Shown: piece by piece, positions 37,472 to 47,826 of the stretch
Layout: each line of letters opens with the position of its first letter
Position numbering within the stretch: the first letter of the stretch is position 1
The notes under the pieces: model-generated
Seen by the model: the letters and a program-made list of their open reading frames with translations, nothing else
The model's database searches: none
Told to the model about the DNA's origin: nothing
Position numbers and translations under genes: made by a program
Assembly: GCA_014529385.2 (NCBI GenBank)
Contig: CM043946.1
Coordinates: forward strand, 18,617,077 to 18,681,076
Length of the DNA stretch: 64,000 nt
Direction of reading: 5' to 3'
Origin: Adiantum capillus-veneris
Lineage: Eukaryota; Streptophyta; Polypodiopsida; Polypodiales; Pteridaceae

Positions 37472-37662
37472 TGAAGGAGTACGAGCGGAAGTGCGCGCGA
37501 GAGAGAGTGCGAGAAGAAGAGCACGACGATATGGTGAACTCGCTCTACTGTAATGTGTAGAGCATAGTGAGTTCTTATTAGGTTTTTACAAAAGAATATG
37601 TGTACATACCTGGCAGCCCGCCCACTTACCTGGGCGACCACATTGGGCTTTATACCCCAACA
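37472..37662 (-). repeat. 3' LTR of B
   Basis: 191 bp. In plus orientation it runs TGAAGGAGTACGAGC...TACCCCAACA, pairing with 42830-43021 at about 98.5%. Confidence 0.93.
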
Positions 37663-37682
37663 ACCTCCCACTTAAAGTCCAA
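37663..37682 (-). other. Polypurine tract of B
   Basis: On the minus strand, AAGTGGGAGGT sits immediately upstream of the 3' LTR. Confidence 0.82.
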
Positions 37683-37751
37683 TGTGGTACTTTAAGTGTG
37701 AGAGAAGCTACTATACAAGCTAATATACAAGAGATGTAGAGAAGTGATGTA

Positions 37752-40700
37752 CTACCCTACACCTAACTGCTTGCGAAAGTGCGCAAAGCTCTCTGAGGGA
37801 AGTCCTTTTGTAAGTAGATCAGCAGGATTTTGTGTGGTGTGAACTTTGACAAGCTGAAGTTGCTTATCCTCGAGCATTTCCCTGATGAAATGATACTTCA
37901 CATCCACATGCTTTGTCTTTGAGTGATAAACTAGATTGCGAGCCAATTGTATAGCACTTTGACTATCACAATATAACACAGGCATCTCTTCTTTGATTCC
38001 CAAATCTGTTACTAGTCGATTAAGCCAAATTGATTCTTTGCATGCCTCTGATGCTGCAACATATTCTGCCTCTGTAGTAGACTGAGTAACACAATCTTGT
38101 GATCTAGAACGCCATGATACTGCTCCACCAGCCAATGTAAAGACATACCCTGACGTAGACCTTCGGTTGTCTAAGTCACCTGCATAATCTAAGTCTGTAA
38201 AACCCTTTACACTTAGCTCCTGACTCCCATAGCATATACGCATACTCTTTGTAGCTTTCAGTTATCTCAATATTCCTTTCACTGCCTCCCAATGTTTCTT
38301 GCCTGAGTTTGACATGTATCGACTTACTACTCCCACCGCAAATGCAATGTCTGGGCGAGTAGCAATCATTGCATACATCAAACTACCCACTGCAGATGCA
38401 TATGGAATCTTATCCATTTCAGCCTGTTCTTCCTCAGACACAGGACAATCTTGTTTGCTAAGTTTCACATATGGTGGCAATGGAACGCTCAGTGCCTTTC
38501 CCTTCTCCATATTGAAACGTTGCAAAACCTTGTCAATATACTCTGTTTGAGATAACCAAATCAACTTCTTTGATCTGTCTCTCTCAATGCGCATACCAAG
38601 TATATGACTTGCCTCACCCATGTCTTTCATGTCAAACGATTTTGCCATCTTTGACTTCAAAGCTGAAATTTCTTCCAAGTGCTTGCCAGCAATCAACATG
38701 TCATCCACATACAAAATAAGGATCATCCAACTACCATCCTTAGCCTTCTTTGTATATAGACAATGATCGAACTCACTACATTTGTAGCCTTGAGAAAGCA
38801 TAAACTTGTGGAATTTATGGTACCATGCCCTCGGTGATTGTTTTAAGCCATAAAGACTCTTTAACAACTGGCATACCCAATCTTCCTTGCCTTTCTTAAC
38901 AAACCCTTCTGGCTGCTGCATGTAAATTTCCACATCTAAATCACCATGCAAGAACGCTGTCTTGACATCCATTTGGTGCAACACCAAATCTAATATGGCA
39001 ACCAATGCAAGAAACCATCTCAATGTAGTCATCTTGACCACCGGAGAGAAGACTTCATCAAAGTCAATGCCTTGTTCATGCTTAAAGCCCTTGGCAACAA
39101 GCCTTGCTTTGTACTTTGCCTGACTATCATGAGCGGTGATCTTATACCTGTAAACCCATTTACAAGGTAGAGCCTTTTTGCCCTGCGGTAATTTAACTAG
39201 CTTCCATGTCTGGTTTTTATGCAGAGCTGTCATCTCTGACTGCATGGCCAATTGCCAATTCTCGGAGTCCTTCATTTGCACTGCTTCCTTGTAACATGAA
39301 GGCTCATTGCAATCAGTCAACATGACATAGTTCATAGATGGAACAAACCGATCAGGAGGTCGTGTGATACGTCCAGATCTATGCAAAATAGGTGGCTCAG
39401 GCTCAGCCATAACCTGTGGTTCCACTCTATCCTTTCCTTGCTCCTCTTGAGCCCTGACATTTTGTCTTGCACGTGCAGGTCCATCTTCTTGGAAGATGAC
39501 TCTTCTAATCTCCTCAACCCTCTCTGGTTTAGAATGATATTTGGCTTCATTAAAGTGAACATCATTGATGTGGATAACCTTTCTGGATTTGGGATCCCAA
39601 AGTCTGTACCCCATCTCACCAGAATTACCATAGCCTAGAAAGATGCACTTTCTACTCTTTGGCTCAAGTTTGTTCCTAAATTCCTTTGGAACGTGAGTAT
39701 ATGCCTCACAGCCAAAGCCTCTGAGATGCTTGTATGAGGGCATTTTGCCTGACCATACCATCTTTGGCACTGAATCCTTCTGCAAAACCTTGCTAGGAGA
39801 TCTATTTACAAGATGAATAGCTGTTGATACAGCTTCAGCCCAAAACCCATTTGGCAGCTGTGCATTAGACAACATACTTCTGACCTTCTCTTGTATGGTC
39901 CTATTCATCCTCTCAGCAACACCATTTTGAGGAGGATTGTAAGGAGCAGTAAGTTCACGTTTTATACCTTTTGACTCACAAAAGTCCTGAAAGGCCCTTG
40001 AAACATACTCTCCACCATTGTCAGTGCATAAGCATTTAAGCTTCTTGCCACTCTGATTCTCCACAAGTGTCACAAACGTTTTGAAAACACTAAACGCTTC
40101 ATCCTTGTGTTTGAGAAAGTAAACCCATACTTTCCTCGAGTAATCATCTATAAATGTCATAAAGTAAGAAGCTCCCCCTAGAGATAGGTTAGGCATAGGT
40201 CTACACAAATCACTATGAACAAGTGCCAACTGTGTATCTCTTCTACTGCTTCTATGCTTATGTGGCTGCTGTGTTTTCTTACCATACAGACAATGTTCAC
40301 AGAATTCAAAATCATTAAATGAAAACCCAGGCAAATAACCAGAACAAGACAAGATTTTCATTCCCTTCTTGGACATATGTCCTAACCGGCTATGCCACAA
40401 AGAAACGTTCGGCTGCTCGGTTACATTGATTACATTTTTAGAGACATTTGATACATAAATCATGTAAAGTCCTCCAGACTTTACTCCATGTACTACTGTC
40501 ATAGAACCCTTGGATATCTTCCACATGTTCTGTCCAAAAGTGGTGACGTAGCCAGCATCATCAAGTAAACATGTGCTGATCAAGCTATTTGTAATTGCGG
40601 GAACATGTCTTACATTCTTCAGTGTGAAAGAAGAGCCATTCTGAAACTTCAATTGAACATCTCCAACACCTAAGATTTCACATGTCTGCCCATTGCCTAG

Positions 40701-41732
40701 CCGAACATGATCTTTAGTGGTCACATAAGAGGTAAACCACTCCTTGTTTGGAGACACATGAAGTGATGCCCCTGAGTCTATAATCCAGTCACTCAGTGCA
40801 TTTCCATCAGATGTTGTAAGAAGAGCTGAGTCCATTGCATTCTTCAAGAAGTAGATGTCTCTTGACACTAGACTGTCATCCTCTACAACAGTGTTTGTCA
40901 CATTTATTTCTTGAATCTTCACTGAGGACTTGTTCTTCTCACCATGGTCTTCAGCTTTCTCTTTGCCTTTTTCTGCTTTCCATTCTCTGTAGTCTCTTTT
41001 CATGTGACCCTTCTTGCCACAATGGTAGCATTCTATGTCACTCTTGCCTTTAGCACTACGGGACTTGCTACGAGATTGATTCCTCTTTCCACCTTTGTAC
41101 TTTTCTTTGGTCCTTCCCCTCACAACTAAGGCTGTTCCTTTGCCTTTGTCCATTGTCTTTCTATTGGTTTCTTCAGTAAGCAGACTTCCTTCTACACCTG
41201 CTTTGTTCAAACCATCTGGAGGTGCAGAATTACTCAAAGCTGTGCGAAAAGTGTCCCAACTTTCCGGCAATGTGATCAACAGGAACATAGCTCTAACAGG
41301 TTCATCAAACTTGACACCTTGAGCTGACAACTGACTGTAGATTGTGTTGAATTCATTCAGATGATTGGACATAGGTGTCCCTTCTTTCATCTTCAAGTCA
41401 ACAAGCTTCTTAAGCCAGTATACCTGTGAAGCTACACTCTGCCTCTCATAAAGATCACTCAGCTTTAACCATGCTTGATAAGCCGACATCTCGTCTGCTA
41501 CATTGAAGTAAATGCTTTCTGCCAAAGTCAGCATAATGGTAGAAAGTGTCAATTCATCCATTTCGCTCCATTCATCTTCGTCCATATCTTCTGGTTTTAT
41601 CCCCTTGAGCTTTATAGGTTTTATCTGCTTCTTTTGTACCAACACGTGCCAAATCTGCTTCTTCCACAATGGGAAATTAGTTCCATCCAGCTTCTTGATA
41701 TTGTAAAGAGCAATGTCCTGTGATCCAGCCAT
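37752..41732 (-). pseudogene. B gag-pol coding region (copia polyprotein)
   Basis: On the minus strand it starts with MAGSQDIALYN near 41732. Gag follows (KKLDGTNFPLWKKQIW, DEDEWSEMDELTLSTIML), then a CCHC knuckle CYHCGKKGHMKRDY near 41030, protease WIIDSGASLHVS near 40790, and pre-integrase LWHSRLGHMSKKGMK near 40400. The integrase core runs from about 40230 to 39700 with NGGEYVSRAF and NPPQNGVAERMNRT. RT covers about 39190-38450 with HQMDVKTAFLHGDL and YVDDMLIAGK, and RNase H 38243-37752 with STTEAEYVAASEA and LLTKGLPSESF. Each part matches TNT1-group copia. The region is almost continuous and treated as a fossil. Confidence 0.9.
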
Positions 41733-42813
41733 AGCTACGCTTCACAGTAGTTTACTTTCCTGGGAAAAATTCGGCAGAGTTTCCCCTGTAAACTGACCTC
41801 TGAACCAATATCAACCTGTCAAATGAACCAAGAAAGCTTCAGATTCTGCAGAAATTTTGGCAGAGTCTCCTTTGTAAAATGGCTCTGGTGTACTAAAAAC
41901 AGACCAAAAAATAGCTCAAAAAACCACTGTCTCTCTAACACTGTAAGCTGTGGGTAAACCTGTCCTGCACCTGTACTGTGTCTGACTGTCATGTCACTGT
42001 CTTGTAAGCATAGAATGCAACAATGCCTCAACGGTAGTAAAGAAAAGATGCAATCCCAACTGTCTAACTCACAGTCAATACATCCTAGCTGCCTACTAAG
42101 GGTGCTCGAGGGATCGCTCCAAGACCTGTATCACCGAAAGGATCTCAACATTCGAGAATCCCCCAGCTCAATAAAACCTCACTTGACCCTCAACAAAGGC
42201 TGCAGTAAATCTGACAGTACATAGACTTCCCACAAAGTCATACATCCACAAATTTCCCACTATATGCTGTAACCGCTGCGGCGGTTGTTTGCTGCGTGAC
42301 TCACAGCCAGCAAACCCTCAACAAGCATACATCATCTCTGACAATACATCCCATGTGGAAGTACCTGCAATGTCAGGATGAAATCAGGAATATCAAGCAG
42401 CAAACACAAGCTACCTGATGAACTAGTGGATGTCGCCTACAGTCTGTGTGTAGATGCGCCCGTGTCGTATGTGACACGCCTCCAAGAACCGTGAGCCGTC
42501 CTTCGATGTGTAGACAAACACAAATCAACACTCTGGGAGTGTCGATATCCTCAGCACCTGCACTCGTAGGCCGAAAACCCCAAATTTGCAGAGTCGGATC
42601 TGCACCCGCCGAGACCACGTAGTTGAAAATGGCCTGCGCAGACCTTTGTCGAAGCCGAACGGTGGCCGAGATGACCTCAGAATGAAATTCTGAGAACACC
42701 AAGCCCTTTGGGTTCTCCCACAAGATTTGGAGCCGTGTCTTCGCCTGTCGAATTTCACTCCAATCTAAGCTGGTGACTCTAGCCTCCTGCAGTGCTGCCC
42801 CGAGCCTCGATCT
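41733..42813 (-). other. B 5' leader, non-coding
   Basis: About 1.1 kb between B's PBS and the gag start. Only short open frames, no family match. Confidence 0.7.
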
Positions 42814-42827
42814 GAGCTCTGATACCA
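42814..42827 (-). other. Primer-binding site of B
   Basis: On the minus strand, TGGTATCAGAGCTC lies two bases from the 5' LTR. Exact initiator-Met core. Confidence 0.9.
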
Positions 42828-42829
42828 GT

Positions 42830-43021
42830 TGAAGGAGTACGAGCGGAAGTGCGACGCGAGAGAGAGTGCGAGAAGAAGAGCACGACGATATGGTGAACTC
42901 TCTCTACTGTAATGTGTAGAGCATAGTGAGTTCTTATTAGGTTTTTACAAAAGAATATGTGTACATACCTGGCGGCCCGCCCACTTACCTGGGCGACCAC
43001 ATTGGGCTTTATACCCCAACA
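42830..43021 (-). repeat. 5' LTR of B
   Basis: 192 bp, followed by the AGTAA target duplication at 43022-43026. Confidence 0.93.
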
Positions 43022-44222
43022 AGTAATGCCACATAGTGTGAGTTAGTTTGATGTGAGAGATGTGTAGAACTTGAATTATGGAGCCTGTCGGTATTTTCAG
43101 ATGGGCAATGTGAGTCATGGATATCAAGATACGAGGCTTTGAAGTTTTGCCAGGGGCCAAGTTTGTGTCAATTTTCTCTCTTTGGAAAATGTGCCAATAG
43201 AGGTTTTTGAAGCTCGGTGGAGTTTACAAGGGTACTAGAAAACATATGAAGCTAGTAGAAAGTGATTGTTCGTCGATCGATCCCGGATCAAAGAGTTATT
43301 GCAAGAGGAAGTCAACATTCATTGTCGGTGTTGCGGTACCATATTGATTTTTGTGGTTTTGGCGGTCTCAATTGGTGGGCCTAGGAAGTTCTAAAGGCAC
43401 GGGGGGGGGGGGGGGGAGATTTTTGAAGCCGGCAAGGTGGGCTTCTAGAAGCTTTTTATGGCACAATCTCTGGACCCTCAAACAATGAACGGCAAAGCAC
43501 CCAAGGAGGGGCAAAAAAAGGTTTTTTTAGATGAGGCCTAAGGGGCCCAACCCGCGAGGGAATGCCACATGGCGAGTGGAAAGAACCCACATGCGATGGT
43601 AGAAGTGAAGGCAATAGTGTATATGGGCAACACAATGGAGAGAGGGAGAGCTCCAGGCCTGGTGAGCTATGGCCGATTGCTTGTGGGTGCTGCTTTGGCG
43701 GTGACCTGGTTGGTTTTGGTGCCTACTGGTGGAGGCGGGCAGTGCACACTAGTGCGTGGTCTGCCGGTGGTGGTTGTTGTTGACGAAGCCCGCAAGGGGT
43801 AGTTGCATGATAATGTGGCACTAGGCTAAGAGCCAGTTCTCGTGCAATCCTTTTTTGAAGAGAGAGAGGGTGAGCGACGATGGCACCGTCGTTGCCCCCC
43901 CCCAAAGATATGCTTCATGTGGTGAGGTTGAAGGCCAATGCCGAGGCCCAAGGGGTGAAATTGGAATTTTGGAGTGCTGTCAACCATGCAGTGGATATGC
44001 TAAAGTGGGTTGCCAAGTGGTGGGCAATGAATAGAAATTGCCAAAAAGGGCTCTAGTTGAGCAGCATGAGCCAAGAAACACCCATTTTTTAAATTTTTGT
44101 GCTTTGTAAGCCGCTATAAAGGGAGGTTCACATGAATTTAGGAGGGGTTTTTTTTACCATTTTTGGTTTGGGGAGCCATTTTGCTCCGCTGTTTAGCCTT
44201 GAGCTGGATTGTACAAAGCTGG
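43022..44222 (+). other. A internal region between B and I, non-coding
   Basis: The sequence is not claimed by any nested element. It has a 16-base G run at 43401-43416 and short frames of biased composition near 43560-43900 without family matches. No gag or pol motif is visible. Confidence 0.6.
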
Positions 44223-44592
44223 TGTTAGGGTAAGCCCACACTTGTGGCACCACATGGGAATGACCCCTTGTATACTAGGATGGATGAGGAGATGACAAGG
44301 TCCAATGAGAGAAGGATGCAATCTTTGGCCAATGATGTAAAAGCACCAAGTCTACTTAAGAGGCTTCTTTCTAATCAATATTCACTTGCACTTTGAGTTT
44401 ACTTCATTGTGTCCACACTATAGCTTTATGCTCTTGCTATTGCCATAGCCTAAACCCCAATCCTAATCACTCTAACCCTAACCTAACCCTATCCCTAACA
44501 CCATGGTGAAGCTAAGGCTCCATCCACCAATAGCCTAATGCTAACTATTGGTGATTAGGGAGACGCTTTTGCTACCATCCACTAACCCATTA
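44223..44592 (+). repeat. 5' LTR of I
   Basis: About 370 bp starting TGTTAGGGTAAGCCC. Similarity to the second copy continues to CACTAACCCAT. It contains a degenerate CCCTAA-rich stretch near 44471-44500. Confidence 0.82.
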
Positions 44593-46562
44593 AGTGGTAT
44601 CCGAGTTGTAGGTTCTTCCCTAGGCCTAATAATCTTCAAATTCTTCCTTGCCCTAATCATTGTCGTTGCTTATTTAACTTGGGCACGCTCTTGGCAATAC
44701 CAATAAGCCACTACCCTTCTTAATTTGTGGCATTTTGATTAATGGCTTAATAATCTTGTGTGTGTGTTTAATTTTTGTATTTTTGTGCTCATTTTCAGCT
44801 TTTTTAATTGCCGCATAACTCTTGTTGAAGCCACCATTGGCTAGTGCAACCTGTGTGTGTGCAAAGTGCTCTCTGACGCCTTTCCATAGAGCCATCAATT
44901 GCTTATATCCCACCTCATTTGGCTTCTCAATTAAATCACCAGAGTATCTACATTTTTAGCCCTTAGGAGCCCGACTAGTCTCTAGTTTGAGCCACCATTA
45001 GCACCCCTAACTTTTGCCAAAATATAGGGGTGTGTGTGTTTTGTATTTTCTTTGCTATCCTTTTTGGTGGGAACCGCTCCCTTTTTGTGGTACAGAGAAA
45101 GGCTCAAACTAAGCCTACCTAGTATCAACCAGCCAAAGTTTGAAAGGGAAGGAACCAGGGATCATGGGGCGGACGTGAGAGTTTAGTCGGGTCTGATTGC
45201 TACCACCACCAATTGATTGGCCATTGACCTGCCTTCAACATTGGCGCTACCTACTCAGTACTCACTAACTATTGTGTTGTCTTTGCCCGCCTCAACAACT
45301 CTCTGTGCCATCTGTGCACCTTCCTCATCATCACCCCTACCAACTATTGGCACCATTGCCTACCCAATCTGCCTTATCTGCGCGTAGCCTAAATGGCTAA
45401 AGATCATCCACAATCTCCTGGTGACATGCTACAGCCATTCCAACTCGCTGGTCAGTAGATACTAAGCTTGGCCACCACAGGTTCAACGCTACCAGAGTGC
45501 TACCTGCTGTGCTCGACTGAGCTCATCGCTGTGAGCCTTGCCAATACCATGGTTGTAATAGCACGCTCCTACCCAAGGCTGCCTCATCATCATCTCCATG
45601 ATCCCCTCTGTCTTCTGCACCCCCCTTGAGGCCTGTACCGCCTGCTTGCAGTGCCACCATCACTCGTTACATACCCCCCTTTTGTGCACCTCATCTCATG
45701 CATGCACATTTGACTGCATTATTAGCTACTCGTGGCTCCTGAGCCTCACAATAGGGTGCTGCTCATGTTGTCCATTCCGTCATAGGTCTACATCAGTGAG
45801 CCCTCCATCGGAGGTGCGTCCACCCATTTACTATAGACACTTGTCAACGTCTGATGCAACTGGCCTACCATACAAACCTTATCCACACGAGCTTTCATTT
45901 GTAACTTTATTTTTGTTTCAAAACCCAAGCTCCCATTCCCGCGCACATGTGAAGTGTTGCTTAACGAAAAAAAAGAGAAGGAAATGTATTCCACGCTCAT
46001 GTACAAAAGTACACCACACATGGGTTCTAGACATTGCTTGGAGGAGTCCTTCGTGGGGTAAAACCGCCCATCTATATGAGCACACACACAAGCATTGTAT
46101 ATTATATGTATGCGTACTTTGCACCATCGGCCACAAATGATACATACTCGCCAAATTGAACCAATGAAGTCAAACAACATGAAGATCATAACGAAGACGT
46201 CAACACACGATGAACCTCTCGACATGAAGATGAAGACGGTGAAGGGGACGACATCGACAGCCCCTCACTTATGAATTGAAAACCCATGAATGATTTTTCT
46301 ATCACCCTAGGTCATTAGAGAACCTATGTTAACTAGTCTCTTTTGTGAACCATAGTGATGAATCCAGTAAAGAACCACTATGATGTATCATGAGGCATAG
46401 AACCAAGGTTGTCGAATCGCTGAGAGTCGCCACGATGTATCCAGTTGGGAACCGTGAAGTGTTAAATCCAGTGAGAACCAATATGTTGAATCAGGGTAGT
46501 TGAATCCTATAAATCTAGGAGAGAGTTTTATTTTGCCCCAAGCGTTGGCTTAAGGGGGTGAT
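44593..46562 (+). other. I internal region, non-coding
   Basis: It holds the PBS near 44596 and the polypurine tract just before 46563. No recognisable coding domain on either strand. Confidence 0.65.
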
Positions 46563-46898
46563 TGTTAGGGTAAGCCCACACTTGTGGCACCACATGGGAA
46601 TGACCCCTTGTCTACTAGGATGGATGAGGAGATGACATGGTCCAATGAGAGAAGGATGCAACCTCTCTGGCCAATGATGTAAAAGCACTAAGTCTACTTA
46701 AGAGGCTTCTTTCTAATCAATCACTTGCACTCTACACTATAGCTTTATGCTCTTGCTATTGCCATATCCTAAACCCTAATCCTAATCACTTCAACCCTAA
46801 CCCTAGCCCTAACACCATGGTAAAGCTAAGGCTCCATCCACCATAGCCCACTATTGGTGATTAGGGAGACGCTTTCACTACCATCCACTAACCCATCA
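46563..46898 (+). repeat. 3' LTR of I
   Basis: About 336 bp, the same start and end words as 44223-44592. It is shorter because of small internal length differences. Confidence 0.82.
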
Positions 46899-47364
46899 AC
46901 CGGTGGACTTCCTGTTGATGTTTGTGCTCGTCGAGGGTGTGGCAGCTTGGAGCTATCTTGTACATGATTTTTTTAAATGAGGGAAAGCCATCATTGCTGT
47001 GCATTTCATTTCAGCTCCCCCTTTCCCCTTCTCTTCTCTCTTGTGTGCGTGTGTTTTCGGGCGTGTGTCAGCAGTTGTGTCCCCCCGATGGTCTATTGTG
47101 TACATAGGGATTGAGAGAGGTTGTGTGCGTGGTGAAGACCGTGAATTGAGCTGTACAAGATGATTGGGCTCTGCTTGTGTTGTCATATCGAGTGTGTGCG
47201 TACAATTGTGTGCAGATGGTGTTTTGCCTATGAGATTGTCGAGTTTTGAAGGTGAACTCTAGTGGTTAGGGGTGCTGTGTATATCCTGGGCTATAGAGAG
47301 GCGTGTTGATTGTGTGCCGGGTGTGTTCCCCTTTCCCCCTTCCCAGCATCTTGAAACGTAGATT
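46899..47364 (+). other. A internal region, right end, non-coding
   Basis: Sequence between I and the recognisable part of A's right LTR. It is GT-rich, without supported coding. Confidence 0.55.
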
Positions 47365-47458
47365 GGGCAGGGCAATTTACTGAGGTTGCTATATAAGCAA
47401 CCTCTTACCTCTATTGTATACATATTCAGTTATTCATTGCCAAGGGTGACTGGTTCAA

Positions 47459-47507
<49 letters not shown>

Positions 47508-47550
47508 CCCCCCCCTTGGTCTCTTTGCTCCCACATTGTGGACTTTGACA
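47365..47550 (+). repeat. 3' LTR of A (recognisable part)
   Basis: It matches the distal part of 15151-15425, including GGTTGCTATATAAGCAACC, the CT tract (47461-47506) and the end GACTTTGACA. Divergence is well above that of B, C or D, so A is older. Confidence 0.82.
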
Positions 47551-47826
47551 AACCCGTGGTTCAATTTTAGATTTTTTTTCTTTTTACGCTATGTTTAGCT
47601 TTTTGTGCTTTTTGGCAGTTTTGAAAACCAACACTCTTTTTAGGATGACCTAAATATAAAAATATTATTTTTAGTCACTGTCGAATTTGAAAACGATGAC
47701 CCGACGAAAACACGAATTTTTACGAGAATTTTTTTTTATAAAAAGCAACATCGTAAATATGCTGGGGCAACGGGAAAGTCATAAATTATGTTGGGAGATC
47801 ACAGTCACAAGGGTTGCCAAGATACT
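47551..47826 (+). repeat. 3' LTR of J, second piece
   Basis: It begins with the AACCC duplication and continues CGTGGTTCAATTTTAG, aligning with 5' LTR position about 5780 onward up to GTTGCCAAGATA near 6050. It stops where L begins. Confidence 0.85.

Larger units (their letters stand above)
37472..43021 (-). mobile_element. B: young, nearly whole Ty1/copia element of the TNT1/Tork group
   Basis: B has LTRs at 37472-37662 and 42830-43021 that differ by two substitutions and one single-base length change, and a perfect 5-bp target duplication AGTAA (37467-37471 and 43022-43026). On the minus strand it has a PBS (TGGTATCAGAGCTC), a leader of about 1.1 kb, a long gag-pol coding region and a polypurine tract. 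Its gag, protease, integrase and RT motifs align along their length with TNT1 as I remember it. It looks almost whole, with about one break. It is the youngest datable element in the window, inserted into A. Confidence 0.93.
44223..46898 (+). mobile_element. I: small non-coding LTR retrotransposon (TRIM/LARD-like)
   Basis: LTRs lie at 44223-44592 and 46563-46898. After the first comes TGGTATCCGAGTT (about 44596), a PBS close to the initiator-Met core. Before the second comes the purine tract TAAGGGGGTGAT. The internal region of about 1.97 kb has no gag or pol motif; the longest frame (45598-46140) is compositionally odd and matches nothing I know. The flanks GCTGG and ACCGG agree at two to three of five bases. 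It depends on another element for movement and is inserted in A. Confidence 0.82.
15151..47550 (+). mobile_element. A: largely non-coding LTR retrotransposon (LARD-like), host of F, D, C, B and I
   Basis: The left LTR (15151-15425) begins TGTTAGAGG, ends TTTGACA, and is followed at once by TGGTATTAGAGCT, an initiator-Met type PBS. The right LTR ends at 47550 with the same GACTTTGACA. The flanks are AACTC (15146-15150) and AACCC (47551-47555), a 5-bp duplication with one difference; the uninterrupted J-family sequence in L reads AACCC. A's own internal sequence appears at 15426-16080, 36895-37471, 43022-44222 and 46899-47364, and I see no gag or pol in it. A is therefore non-autonomous, and old judging from its diverged LTRs. 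Confidence 0.8.

Noticed and set aside
44470-44500. Interstitial telomere
   Set aside because: The CCCTAA words are irregular, lack the plant CCCTAAA form, and recur at the same place in both LTRs of element I.
45598-46225. Overlapping frames of 145-180 codons on both strands
   Set aside because: They lie in the non-coding interior of element I, match no family and have unremarkable composition.
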